Positions 42,204 through 51,560 of a stretch of DNA of 64,000 nucleotides are shown piece after piece; position 1 is the first letter of the stretch, and each line of letters opens with the position of its first letter. A program made the translations under genes and the position numbers. Origin of the DNA: Geomonas sp. Red32 (GTDB taxonomy: Bacteria > Desulfobacterota > Desulfuromonadia > Geobacterales > Geobacteraceae); assembly GCF_023652955.1 (NCBI RefSeq), contig NZ_JAKLOY010000002.1:1-64000 (forward strand), written 5' to 3'. The notes under the pieces are model-generated. The model saw only the letters and a program-made list of their open reading frames with translations, did no database searches and was not told where the DNA came from.

Positions 42204-43063
42204 ATCCCTCCCCGGCGCGGGAGATGTTCCGTGTCGCCGATAGAGTTGCCAAGCACTTCGCAAAGGGGGCCGTGGTAGCGGCGCTCATCCCCGTCGATTA
42301 CACCCGTACCAGGGAGATCCCGCTTCTTCTCGAAACGAGCGGCATTCTGGCTCGTAGAGACGAGCCGCTCACCATTCTCGACATCGGCTCCCCCCAGATC
42401 CTCGCCCTGACCCTTTGCAGTCTCTCCCCTCACTGGAAGGTGCGCTACATAAACCCCTACGAGCCGGAATTGAGAGATCTGACCTGCAAGCAATCCCTCC
42501 TGGGGATTCCCAATCTTGATATTGCCCGAGGCGACATAACCGATCCTGCCTCCCTTTCCAGTGTCGGTCCGTTTGACTATGTCTTTTCCTGTTCGGTCTG
42601 GGAACACATCCGTCCCGAGTCAGACGGTGACATAGTTGCGTCGGCCAACGTGTCGAGACTGCTCAAACCATCCGGTAGATTCATCTTTTCCGTTCCCTTT
42701 TATCGCACGGCCTTCAACGAGTACGTCGACGGCGGTGTCTACGGCGCCGAGGGGGGAGGGGCAAAGTCCTTCTTCCAGCGATTTTACGATCCGCCGTCGC
42801 TTAATCGGAGGGTCGTCGAGCCCAGCGGCCTTACCCTCGAGTCGGCCCGCTACCTCGGGGAGCGCTACTGTTCCCCCCGGATTACGCGGAGAATTTCCTC
42901 GCTGGTCGACACCGGATTCAGGCGTTTCCTGCTGGGAAGACTCTTTGCCCTTATCTCCAGGCTCTGTATGGTGGAAGCCGCCACTCCCGGTGATCTCAAG
43001 AAGCCCTATCTCGCTGTCTGTTCACTCCGAAAGCCGGAGTCGATTGGTGGGTCAACGCTATGA
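42191..43063 (+). CDS. Class I SAM methyltransferase (290 aa)
   Basis: Motif I is LTILDIGSPQIL; FDYVFSCSVWEHI and LKPSGRFIFSVPFY are the later core strands. The motif I loop (GSPQ) is poorer in Gly than the usual GxGxG. The start codon is GTG within the end of the preceding gene. Its substrate is unknown; it is probably a sugar in the exported glycan. Confidence 0.7.
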   Translation: MPSVNPSPAREMFRVADRVAKHFAKGAVVAALIPVDYTRTREIPLLLETSGILARRDEPLTILDIGSPQILALTLCSLSPHWKVRYINPYEPELRDLTCKQSLLGIPNLDIARGDITDPASLSSVGPFDYVFSCSVWEHIRPESDGDIVASANVSRLLKPSGRFIFSVPFYRTAFNEYVDGGVYGAEGGGAKSFFQRFYDPPSLNRRVVEPSGLTLESARYLGERYCSPRITRRISSLVDTGFRRFLLGRLFALISRLCMVEAATPGDLKKPYLAVCSLRKPESIGGSTL

Positions 43064-44163
43064 AAATCTCCTTCATAACCACCTGTGACCATAACATCGG
43101 GGACGATTTTGTCAGGGAAGGGCTCAAGTTCTTGCTTCGGCAGCATTACCGGGGTCGCGAGCTTGAGTTCCTGAACGTTCACAAGCACTCTCCGATATCC
43201 GCTCGGGTCGGCTATCAGCGGCACCGCGGAACGTGGTCCAACCGGATGCTGGATCGGATACTTCCCTTGAGCACATCTGGGGACTTGATCGTGGCGGCGG
43301 ATCTGGTCGTCCAAAGCGGTGCCCCGGTCTATTGGTGCCACCCTTCGACCAAAAGTCACTGCGCCGACAACGAGTGGTTCAAACCGCTGGTCAAACGACG
43401 GTTATCCCAAAGGAACCAGCCTTTTGGCAACCTGGCGGCGGGAACCTGCCAGGGCTACCATTCCGACGGAGCGGAATTTTGCCGTTGTCCCAAATGTGCA
43501 TCCTACATCAAGGAGCTCTCCGCCCTGTCGAAGGTGACCACGCTGCGGGATTCCTTGGCGAGTACGGTGTTCGACTCGCTCGGGCTCTCCGCCCCGGTCA
43601 TCGCGTGCAGCTCGATCTTTGCCGTCGACGAATATGGACTGGCACCCGGCGGCGACGATTACGTCGTGGTCAACTTCATGGGGCTGGGGGGACATTACGA
43701 CTTCAGGGAGGGGATCGACCCCAACCGGTGGAGAGGCGAGTTCGCCAGTTTCTACCAGCAGCTCGTTCGCCAGGAAAAGGTGATCTTCTGCTGCCATGAC
43801 GAAAAAGAGGTAGGCGAGGCGAAGGGGATCGATCCGGGAGCCGAGATCTTCTACCCGGGCGGGGACTTTCTCGCTGCGATGAAGTTCTATGCGGGGGCAA
43901 AATACGGTATTTTCAATCGGGTCCATGGTGCCTTTATGCTGGCCAGTTTCGGGAAGCCGGCGGTCGTGATCGGGAACGATTCCAGGGCACGCATGGCCGC
44001 CGAGATCGGCCTTCCCCACTTTTTCATGGGAGACGTCGATGCAGAGCTTCTTTGCGATCGTTGGCGGTGGTTGGCCGCGGGTGGCGATGGCTACCGCGAG
44101 CGCTTCGCCGAGATCAAACGCCGCTCCCTGGACGACTACCTCGCGGCCCTGGCCTCCCTGTAG
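43060..44163 (+). CDS. Polysaccharide pyruvyltransferase-like protein with Cys cluster
   Basis: Family features: an N-terminal ISFITTCDHNIGDDFVREG Rossmann-like start, VTTLRDSLAS, NRVHGAFMLASFGKPAVVIG near residues 285-305 (the conserved His-bearing motif), and a C-terminal helix. These enzymes add pyruvate ketals to sugars. This one has Cys130, Cys141, Cys143 and Cys146 in a short loop (CRCPKC), not a family feature I know; it may bind metal. Length 367 aa. Confidence 0.75.
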   Translation: MKISFITTCDHNIGDDFVREGLKFLLRQHYRGRELEFLNVHKHSPISARVGYQRHRGTWSNRMLDRILPLSTSGDLIVAADLVVQSGAPVYWCHPSTKSHCADNEWFKPLVKRRLSQRNQPFGNLAAGTCQGYHSDGAEFCRCPKCASYIKELSALSKVTTLRDSLASTVFDSLGLSAPVIACSSIFAVDEYGLAPGGDDYVVVNFMGLGGHYDFREGIDPNRWRGEFASFYQQLVRQEKVIFCCHDEKEVGEAKGIDPGAEIFYPGGDFLAAMKFYAGAKYGIFNRVHGAFMLASFGKPAVVIGNDSRARMAAEIGLPHFFMGDVDAELLCDRWRWLAAGGDGYRERFAEIKRRSLDDYLAALASL

Positions 44164-44203
44164 GAGTGCGCATGCAACTGCCAGCCACCCGTTTCTCCCG
44201 CCT

Positions 44204-45466
44204 ATGACCTTTCCCCGCTTCCTCAAGGAGTTGCTCACCCTCCCGTTTTCGCCGGCGGCTGTCAGGCTCTTGTTTGCCCTCAGCCCCCCGGGGGAGGCAC
44301 AGGCTCCTCGTTCGGTGCTGGTTGTCAAGCTGGACGCGATCGGCGACTCGGTCCTCAACTCGCCGTTTCTGCGTGGGCTCCGACAGCGCTACCCCGTTGC
44401 GCGCATCACCCTGGTGGTGAATCCGTCGGTGTATAACCTGGTGGAGCTCTGCCCCTACGTGGACGAGGTACTGGCCTTCGACGGCGCCTGCCACCCCCGG
44501 ATCGCCCCGGCTGTCCGCCCCCTCAGGGCTTTTCGTTTCGCCCGTGAGAAACTGTGGGAGAGGAGATTCGACCTTGCCGTCATACCCCGGTTGGATACGG
44601 ACTTCTACCATGCCACCTACCTGGCCTATTTTTCCCGGGCCACTCGCCGGGTCGCCTTCTCCGAAAAGACCGGTCCCCTGAAGGCGCGGAAGAACCGGGA
44701 CTACGACCTGCTGCTGACTGACGTGGTGGTTTCGCCTCCAGGTGCCCATGACGTGATTGTTAACCTCTCCCTTCTAGAAGCTCTTCCTGCCGGGGCTGGT
44801 GCATGCAGTGGCGAAGGGGGAGGAGAGGCGAGGCTTGAGGTGTGGCTATCGGAGGAGGATCGGGCACGGGCTGCCTCCCTGCTCGGGAACCGTGGCGTGG
44901 TGGCGCTGGCACCGGGAGCCAGCGCTTCCCACAAGCAGTGGCCGGTGGAGCGTTTTGCCGAGGTGGCCACCTGGTGCCTGGAGCGGTACGGTGTTACGTC
45001 GGTCGTGGTCGGCGGCCCCTCCGAAAGGGAGATCGGCGCCACGCTCTGTTCGCTGGTCGGTCCCCATCGATGTCTGGACCTGACCGGCAAAACCTCTCTG
45101 CGCGAGACAGCCGCGGTCCTGGAGCGGTGCGCACTGTACATCGGCAACGACACTGGCCCCAAACACCTGGCTGCCGCCACGGGGACCAAGGTGGTGGAGA
45201 TCTCCTGTTTCCCGGCGGGTGGCGACCCGCGCCACCCGCAGTCGCCGGCTCGCTTCCGTGCCTGGGGCACCAGCGAGGTGACGCTTCAGCCTTCGCGTCC
45301 GGCTGATGGGTGCGGTGATGCCTGTCTGGCGGCCAAAGCGCACTGCATCCTTGGGGTCGAGGTACGGGAGGTCCAACAGGCGGTGCTGGATTTGGAGAAG
45401 ACGGACGAAGACAAATCCGTGCAACCGGCAATGTGTGAATCCTTACCCATTTGCCCGGTTAGTTAA
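44204..45466 (+). CDS. Glycosyltransferase family 9 (heptosyltransferase-like)
   Basis: GT-B fold: VLVVKLDAIGDSVLNSPFL at the N-terminus and YIGNDTGPKHLAAATGTKVVEI at the C-terminus are hallmark GT9 motifs; VALAPGASASHKQWPVERF supports them. GT9 enzymes add heptose from ADP-heptose to lipopolysaccharide core, though specificity cannot be assigned. ATG 44204 is chosen because the longer frame upstream overlaps the pyruvyltransferase gene. It is the last gene of the first half of the locus. Confidence 0.85.
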   Translation: MTFPRFLKELLTLPFSPAAVRLLFALSPPGEAQAPRSVLVVKLDAIGDSVLNSPFLRGLRQRYPVARITLVVNPSVYNLVELCPYVDEVLAFDGACHPRIAPAVRPLRAFRFAREKLWERRFDLAVIPRLDTDFYHATYLAYFSRATRRVAFSEKTGPLKARKNRDYDLLLTDVVVSPPGAHDVIVNLSLLEALPAGAGACSGEGGGEARLEVWLSEEDRARAASLLGNRGVVALAPGASASHKQWPVERFAEVATWCLERYGVTSVVVGGPSEREIGATLCSLVGPHRCLDLTGKTSLRETAAVLERCALYIGNDTGPKHLAAATGTKVVEISCFPAGGDPRHPQSPARFRAWGTSEVTLQPSRPADGCGDACLAAKAHCILGVEVREVQQAVLDLEKTDEDKSVQPAMCESLPICPVS

Positions 45467-45776
45467 TCCTCGTTAAATGTCGTGCACGGTTGCGGCAACC
45501 AAACTGGAAATGTCAGGCGGGGCGTTGTCGAGTGACGGGCGGTGACGGTACGGTCACCGCCGGCAGTGGTTGTGGCAGTACGCCATTTAGCAGTTGCATG
45601 TCCGCCGCTTTCATGTTAGCTATTACCAGTTCTTAATGACAGCATGAAACGTTGTCATCTAACAAAGGGAAGTTCTCTACATTTTGATCAAGACCACGGT
45701 CTGCGTTTTGCCTTGTCAGGAGGCGATATTGGACGGGACCGGGGTTTCGATAGCCGCTTGATTGACCAGGATTTTG
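45467..45776 (+). promoter_or_regulatory. 310-bp non-coding gap with a strong hairpin, likely leader of the second unit
   Basis: No gene is visible. GGCGGTGAC (45538-45546) and GTCACCGCC (45553-45561) form a perfect 9-bp stem with a 6-nt loop and no T-run. It could be a weak terminator or an RNA signal for a NusG-type antiterminator, as is known in front of long polysaccharide operons. GGGCGGTGACGGT is only loosely like the ops element. It is the only long gap in this locus and probably holds the promoter of the genes from 45777 on. Confidence 0.35.
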
Positions 45777-47276
45777 ATGACGTTTTTCGCGGCGCTCAAA
45801 GCCAGACTACAGAGTTCCCCAATTGCGTACCGGCTTGCGCGGGGAGCCTTCTGGTCGTTGGTCGGGGGAGTGATCTCCCGCGTCCTCACCATGGTCTCCG
45901 CCATTTTGGTGGCCCGCCTGCTCGGTAAGGAAGGGTACGGCGAGATGGGGATGATCCAGAGCACCATGGGGATGTTCGGCGTATTGGCGGGACTTGGCCT
46001 GGGGGCCACCGCCACCAAGTATGTCGCCGAGTACCGTCAGAAGGATCCCGTGAGAGCGGGGAGGATTACGAGCCTAACCCTGGTGACCTCCCTGGTTTCG
46101 GCCGGCGGTATCGCCCTTTGCTGTTTCCTCCTGGCGCCCGAGTTGGCGGCCCGTACCCTCAACCGGGGCGAACTTGCCCCCCTGCTGGTGGCCGGTGCCG
46201 TCCTATTGTTCGTCTCCACCCTGGGCGGGGTACTCTCCGCGGTACTTTCTGGTTTTGAATCCTTCAAGGAAATCGCCGTCATCAACCTCTGGCAGGGGGT
46301 CTCGACTCCGCTCCTCTCTATCCCGCTTGTCTACTGGTGCGGAGTAGAGGGGGCCATCGCATCCTTTACCATTAATGCCGCCCTTGGGCTGATCCTCACC
46401 GCTATCGCGGTCAGGCGGGAAGCCCGCCGGTATTCCATCCCGCTTGGCTTTGACCGGGGGATCTGGCAAGAGTGGCGTCTTCTCTGGAGCTACTCGCTCC
46501 CGTTGACCCTAGCCAACCTTTTGGTGGCACCGGTGACCTGGGTCACCAACAGCATCCTGGTCAACCAGCCGGGAGGGTACGGCGAACTTGGGCTTTTCAA
46601 CGCCGCTAACCAGTGGCGTAACGTTATTGTGTTCATCCCCGCGCTGCTTAGTTCCGCCATGCTTCCGGTCCTGTCGGAAACCCACGGACGCGAAAACAAG
46701 GACGACTTCTCCCGCACCATCGTGCTCAACCTGCGGGGGACCTGGCTGGTTGCCTTTCCCCTCACCGTGGTGGTCATCCTGCTCGGCAAACCGTTGGCCA
46801 TGCTTCTTGGCAAACAGTTTGCCGGTACCGATCAGATCATTTCGGTGCTGATGGTGGCAACTTTTCTCAATGTGGTGAATAGCGCCGTCGGTTGCGTACT
46901 GGTTGGGGCGGGGCGGATCTGGATCGGAACCTTGATGAACATGTGCTGGGCGGCCGTTCTCATTGGCGTCTCGTACCTCCTCATTCCTGGCCACGGGGGG
47001 ACCGGATTGGCGATCGCCTACCTGGCCGCCTACCTGACCCATACCGTCTGGCAGATGGCTTACGTGGAGTTTAAGCTCGCTCCCGGATCGATCTCCACCC
47101 AGTTGAAGACCCTGTCCTTTTCGGCGGTGGTGCTGGTGGCGACGCTGGCGGTGGGCGGTGCCGGCAGAGGATTCCTTGCCTTGAGTCTCGTGTTGGTGGC
47201 GGCTTCGCTACTGCCGTTGCTATTCACTCTGAAAGCGGCCCTCCCTCTGCGCGGGGCCCAGCAACCTCTGGGATGA
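45777..47276 (+). CDS. Polysaccharide flippase (Wzx/MATE-like), second copy
   Basis: This 499-aa protein has 12-14 membrane helices. ILVARLLGKEGYGEMGMIQ matches the motif after helix 1 of oligosaccharide flippases. ATG 45777 is preferred to TTG 45762. It is not a close copy of the flippase at 38457; the two are divergent members of one superfamily. Two flippases imply two exported products or an acquired second cluster. Confidence 0.87.
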   Translation: MTFFAALKARLQSSPIAYRLARGAFWSLVGGVISRVLTMVSAILVARLLGKEGYGEMGMIQSTMGMFGVLAGLGLGATATKYVAEYRQKDPVRAGRITSLTLVTSLVSAGGIALCCFLLAPELAARTLNRGELAPLLVAGAVLLFVSTLGGVLSAVLSGFESFKEIAVINLWQGVSTPLLSIPLVYWCGVEGAIASFTINAALGLILTAIAVRREARRYSIPLGFDRGIWQEWRLLWSYSLPLTLANLLVAPVTWVTNSILVNQPGGYGELGLFNAANQWRNVIVFIPALLSSAMLPVLSETHGRENKDDFSRTIVLNLRGTWLVAFPLTVVVILLGKPLAMLLGKQFAGTDQIISVLMVATFLNVVNSAVGCVLVGAGRIWIGTLMNMCWAAVLIGVSYLLIPGHGGTGLAIAYLAAYLTHTVWQMAYVEFKLAPGSISTQLKTLSFSAVVLVATLAVGGAGRGFLALSLVLVAASLLPLLFTLKAALPLRGAQQPLG

Positions 47277-48295
47277 CCATGAACGATACCTCCCTGAAAT
47301 TGCCTGCCATCCCGCGGCTGAAAGCGCCCGAAGGGGAGCCGGTGCCGAACTGGGACCCGGAGAGGATGGTTCGCCGCGGTTGCCTGGTCTGCGGTGGCGA
47401 GGAGCACCGTCCGCTCTGTTACCGTCCGGACGGGCTATTGGTTGCCAGTTGCGCAGCCTGCGGCTGCACCTACCTTCCGCTGGTCCCCGACGCCGGGGAG
47501 CTCCAACGCTACTACGACCGCTACTCCGATACCAAGCTGTACATCCAGCACAAGGTGCAGCAAGCCCCCCCTTCGCTGGCGTCTCGGCTCCGGGCTTGTG
47601 CCGCCCGAACCGTAAAGACCGTTCTCGGCCCTTCGCTCACCAATGGAATCAAGAGGCGGGGAGAGCCGATCTCCGACAGCTGCGAGATTCTGATCAGGAC
47701 CGGCGGGCTGGAAGGGAAGAGGATTCTGGAGTTGGGCCCCGGCAGGTTCGGCGGAATCCTTCCCGAAGCCACGCGGTGGGGAGCTAAAGGGGTGGCGGTC
47801 GAGGTGGACGCCGCTGCCGTGGGTTCTATGCGGGAGATGGGTATCGAGGTCTTCGACTCGCTTGCCAAGGCTCCCTCCGGGCTCGACATCATCTACGCCG
47901 GCATGGTCCTCGAGCACGTGAGTGACCCGGCTGCGCTCCTTAAAGAGGCCGCCGCCCTGGCCGCTCCGGGAGGACGCTTCCTGATCAGGGTCCCCAACGG
48001 AGGGCAAGCCAAGAGCGTCGGGTACAGCTGGATCGGCTTCCGGGTCGACCTCGAGCACTTGAACTACTTCGATGCCGCCTCCTTGAGCACGTTGTTGGCG
48101 CAGGCTGGCTTTCAGACCGAGTGCGTGTGGCAGAGCGCCCAGCCGGTCTTGCCGCAGTACCTTGCCATGGCCGATCGCAACAGCTTCCTGCGCTATGCGC
48201 GCGAGCGATTCAACCGCACCATCAGCCTGCAACCCGATACCATTTTCCAGCAAGGAGAGTTCATGCTGACCGTGCTGGCCAGGAGAGAAGAGTAG
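47273..48295 (+). CDS. SAM methyltransferase with N-terminal zinc ribbon (340 aa)
   Basis: Four cysteines (CLVCGG and CAACGC, about residues 37-65) form a zinc ribbon, followed by a class I methyltransferase domain: RILELGPGRFGGI, then DIIYAGMVLEHVSDPAALL and APGGRFLIRVPNGG. This fusion resembles sugar C-methyltransferases and related Methyltransf_23 proteins of deoxysugar pathways. The start overlaps the flippase stop. Confidence 0.8.
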   Translation: MTMNDTSLKLPAIPRLKAPEGEPVPNWDPERMVRRGCLVCGGEEHRPLCYRPDGLLVASCAACGCTYLPLVPDAGELQRYYDRYSDTKLYIQHKVQQAPPSLASRLRACAARTVKTVLGPSLTNGIKRRGEPISDSCEILIRTGGLEGKRILELGPGRFGGILPEATRWGAKGVAVEVDAAAVGSMREMGIEVFDSLAKAPSGLDIIYAGMVLEHVSDPAALLKEAAALAAPGGRFLIRVPNGGQAKSVGYSWIGFRVDLEHLNYFDAASLSTLLAQAGFQTECVWQSAQPVLPQYLAMADRNSFLRYARERFNRTISLQPDTIFQQGEFMLTVLARREE

Positions 48296-49477
48296 ATGAC
48301 CAACCACGGCGACACCATCCGCCCCCCTCGAGTCAAGCTGGCCACCTCCTGGGTCTACCCCCACGTCGGAGGGGTCAGCTCCCACATGTCCCTGTTGGCC
48401 CGCCAGCTTGGCTTGGCCGACCACGAGGTGATCTCGGCCAACCATGCCACCGCCGGCAAGTCCGCCCCTCTCACCCGCGTCCGTAACGGCCTGAGACGGC
48501 TGGCTGCCAAGTCCTTCAACCTGGAGACTATTTCCCTCCATGCCCGTGGCCTCATGCCGGCCTTTGCCTCTTTGGAATGCGACATCGTTCACTGCCACGA
48601 CGTCATGGCCGCCTGGGCCGCCCTCAAGGCGAGAGAAGCATCCGGCCGGTCATTCAAGGTGATCGCCACCCTGCACGGTCCCATCTCCAACGTGATGGTG
48701 GAAGAAGGGCACGCGCCTGATTCTCCTGACGTCTGCATGGTGCGCCGTTGCGAGCTGGAAACCTGGAGGAGGTGTGACGCTCTCATCGCGGTAGACACCC
48801 TTCAGGGGGAAATAGCCGTGGAGCAGGGGGCTGACCCGGCCCAGATCACCACCATCCCTAACGCGGTGGATGTCGAAGAGGTCAACCGGCTGGCCACCAC
48901 CCTTCCGTTGGCCAAGAAGGAGGGGGAATGTTGGATCCTTGTTCCCCGCCGGATGGCACCGAAGAACGGGATTGAGATGGCGATCCGGGCGCTTCCCCTC
49001 ATGAAGAAAGCACCTCGCCTGGTGATTGCCGGCAACGGACCGGAAAGGGATAACCTCGAACAACTGGCCCACCAACTGGGGGTTGCTGCCCAGGTGGTCT
49101 TTCTCGGCGGCCTGTCCCATACCGTCCTAATGCCGCTCATGGGGCTGTGCGACATGGTCACGGTCCCCTCCATCCCCATCCACGGCATCGAGGAGGCAAC
49201 CTCGATATCGGCCATCGAGGGGATGGCCCTTTCCCGCCCGGTAGTGGCCACTGCCATTGGCGGGCTGCGGGAACTGATCCTCTCCGAGGAAAACGGCATC
49301 CTGGTCCCACCGAAGGACCCTGGTGCGCTGGCCGAGGCCTACGACCGGGTACTGGCCGACCCGGAGCTTGGCCGCCGTCTCGGTGCCGCCGCCAAGCAGA
49401 CCGTTATCGAGCGTTTCAGCGTCGACCTCTGGTTCGGGCGCCATCTTACCGTCTATTCCAACACCGTGGGGAGATGA
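48296..49477 (+). CDS. Glycosyltransferase family 4
   Basis: GT-B enzyme, 393 aa. VYPHVGGVSSHMSLLARQL is the N-terminal acceptor-side motif; LVPRRMAPKNGIEMAIRAL and EATSISAIEGMALSRPVVATAIGG (with the EX7E-type Glu pair) are the donor-side motifs of GT4. Specificity unknown. It begins one base after the preceding stop and its own stop overlaps the next ATG. Confidence 0.87.
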   Translation: MTNHGDTIRPPRVKLATSWVYPHVGGVSSHMSLLARQLGLADHEVISANHATAGKSAPLTRVRNGLRRLAAKSFNLETISLHARGLMPAFASLECDIVHCHDVMAAWAALKAREASGRSFKVIATLHGPISNVMVEEGHAPDSPDVCMVRRCELETWRRCDALIAVDTLQGEIAVEQGADPAQITTIPNAVDVEEVNRLATTLPLAKKEGECWILVPRRMAPKNGIEMAIRALPLMKKAPRLVIAGNGPERDNLEQLAHQLGVAAQVVFLGGLSHTVLMPLMGLCDMVTVPSIPIHGIEEATSISAIEGMALSRPVVATAIGGLRELILSEENGILVPPKDPGALAEAYDRVLADPELGRRLGAAAKQTVIERFSVDLWFGRHLTVYSNTVGR

Positions 49478-50322
49478 CTATGTCCGGCACCGCCTCCGTC
49501 CTTAGCTGCCCCGTTTGCAATCAGGTAAGCGCCCTCGATGGTCGCCATCTGGGTGGCTACGCCCTGATGGCCTGCCCCGGTTGTGGCTATCGCTTCTTTC
49601 CCAAGACCGAAGGGGTCGTCGCCGACTATGACGAGGTCTACCAGGGGGAGGAATACTTCAACGAGCAGATCCGCTCGCTACAGGAGAGCCGAGATAGTGC
49701 CGATTTTATCAACCATCCCACCTACCGGAGATTCTTCTCCCGGCTGCAACCGCAAGAAGGCCCCCGCCTCCTCGATATCGGCTGCGGGGTAGGGCGGTTC
49801 TGCCAGGCGGCAGCATCGGTTGGCTGGCAGGTGGAAGGCATCGACCTCTCCGAGCGTGCCATTGCCATCGCCGCTGCCCACCATCCCTTTCCGGTTCGGG
49901 TGGCTACCGTAGAGGCGCTGGCTGACCAATCGGCAAGCTACGACGTGATCACCGCCTTCGAGGTGCTGGAGCATCTCGATAACCCGCGTGCCTTCCTTTC
50001 CCAGGTTGCGCTCCTTCTTCGGGATGGCGGCGAATTCTTCTGTACGGTTCCGAACTGGGACTGTCAGGCGGTACAGAGCGCTACCCGCCCCGACTGGGTC
50101 CCCCCTGTGCACGTCGGCTTCCATACCGTCTCTTCCCTTAAGACCCTCGCCGTACGATCCGGATTCGCCGAGGCTGACTGCGGGGTTATCTGGACCGATC
50201 CGTTCCCGTTTCATCCGATGAACGGGTTGCGGTGGCTCAGGCGCCGGTTGCGGGGGGCCGAGAACGCGCCGCTCGGGCTTTGGCTGCACGCCCGGAAATC
50301 GGGTGCGGGGAGGCAGGGGTGA
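49474..50322 (+). CDS. SAM methyltransferase with zinc ribbon (282 aa)
   Basis: It starts at ATG 49474, overlapping the preceding TGA. CPVC and CPGC (about residues 12-35) form a ribbon; LLDIGCGVGRFCQAA is motif I, FEVLEHLDNPRAFL and GGEFFCTVPNWD follow. The design parallels the protein at 47273, so the two probably methylate related sugar intermediates. The stop overlaps the GTG of the next gene. Confidence 0.8.
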   Translation: MTMSGTASVLSCPVCNQVSALDGRHLGGYALMACPGCGYRFFPKTEGVVADYDEVYQGEEYFNEQIRSLQESRDSADFINHPTYRRFFSRLQPQEGPRLLDIGCGVGRFCQAAASVGWQVEGIDLSERAIAIAAAHHPFPVRVATVEALADQSASYDVITAFEVLEHLDNPRAFLSQVALLLRDGGEFFCTVPNWDCQAVQSATRPDWVPPVHVGFHTVSSLKTLAVRSGFAEADCGVIWTDPFPFHPMNGLRWLRRRLRGAENAPLGLWLHARKSGAGRQG

Positions 50323-51560
50323 AGATCGCCCTCGTCACCTATGCCCTCCAAATCGGAGGGGTGGAGACCTTCCTCCGCCGGCTGGCCCGTTATTACCGGG
50401 CAAAGGGGCACGACGTCTGCTTCCTGGAGACCACCGAGAAGGGGCGCTGGTCGGACAGTTTTCAGCAGGACGGGTTCCGGGTGGAGAGGATTTTACCGAA
50501 CCCCTGGCGCTCCCGGCGCGAGCATGCATTGGCCATCGGTGGGTTCCTGAAGGACTTCGATCTGGTCCTTCTCAACGACGCACCTTTTGCCCAGGCGGCC
50601 CTCGGCCTCCTTCCCGACCGGGCGGTGGCGATTCCGGTTCTCCACATGTACCTCACCTCCATGGTGAAGACCGCTTCCGCCAACGCCGGGAATTGGGATG
50701 CCCTCGCCGCGGTCTGCCCGGCCGGCGCCCGCAGTGCCATCCATCACGGGGCCGATGCCGGACGCGTTTCGGTGATCGCCAACGGAGTGGAGGTGCCGGA
50801 AAGCTTTCCCCGCGAGTCACGCGGACGTGAGGCCGGCGGCCCCCTGCGGATCGGGTACATCGGTAGCCTCAACCATTCCCAAAAGGGGATCCTTTACATT
50901 CCGGCCATCGTCGAACGTCTCCTCGCCGAACAGGTCGACTTCTCGCTGGACGTGATCGGAGCGGGACCGGACGCCGAGGCGCTGGCCCGGGGGCTGACTC
51001 CGGCCGGAGAAAGGGTCGTTCAGCACGGGCCACTTCCCAACGACACCGTGGTGGGAATGCTCGGCCAGCTCGACGTTCTCCTGATGCCCTCCCACTTCGA
51101 GGGGCTTCCGGTCGTTCTGTTGGAGGCCATGTCGCGGGGAGTGGTGCCGGTAGTGTCCCGGCTGGAAGGATGCACCGACTTTGCCGTCACCGATGGCAGG
51201 GACGGCCTCCTCATTCCGGTGGGGGACGTTGAAGGGTTTGCCTGCGCCCTCAAGCGGCTGGCGACGGAAAAGGATCTTCTCGCCGAGTTCGGGAAGGCCG
51301 CATGGCGAACTGCCAGCGAGCGTTTCTCGTCCCAAGGAACCGCCGAGGGCTACCTCGCCTTGGCAGATGACTGCTTGCAAAGGAAAAAGGCAGGGAAGGG
51401 GATCAGGCGCTCAGGGACCGTTGATGACGCCACCCTTGATGACTTTCCCTACCTTCCCGTCAAGTTGGTCCGCCCTGCGCGCAAGGTGCTAAGAACCTTG
51501 AGGCTCATGCCGCCGCACCGGCCCGAGCCCTTTCTCTATGTTGTACCGGGGGAGCCATGA
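50319..51560 (+). CDS. Glycosyltransferase family 4
   Basis: The start is GTG 50319 with GGGGAGG upstream; readings from further upstream lie inside the methyltransferase gene. KIALVTYALQIGGVETFL is the N-terminal motif; RIGYIGSLNHSQKGI and SHFEGLPVVLLEAMSRGVVPV are donor-site motifs with the two conserved Glu. The tail of about 60 residues is extra to the core and may contact the membrane. 413 aa. Specificity unknown. Confidence 0.87.
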   Translation: MKIALVTYALQIGGVETFLRRLARYYRAKGHDVCFLETTEKGRWSDSFQQDGFRVERILPNPWRSRREHALAIGGFLKDFDLVLLNDAPFAQAALGLLPDRAVAIPVLHMYLTSMVKTASANAGNWDALAAVCPAGARSAIHHGADAGRVSVIANGVEVPESFPRESRGREAGGPLRIGYIGSLNHSQKGILYIPAIVERLLAEQVDFSLDVIGAGPDAEALARGLTPAGERVVQHGPLPNDTVVGMLGQLDVLLMPSHFEGLPVVLLEAMSRGVVPVVSRLEGCTDFAVTDGRDGLLIPVGDVEGFACALKRLATEKDLLAEFGKAAWRTASERFSSQGTAEGYLALADDCLQRKKAGKGIRRSGTVDDATLDDFPYLPVKLVRPARKVLRTLRLMPPHRPEPFLYVVPGEP

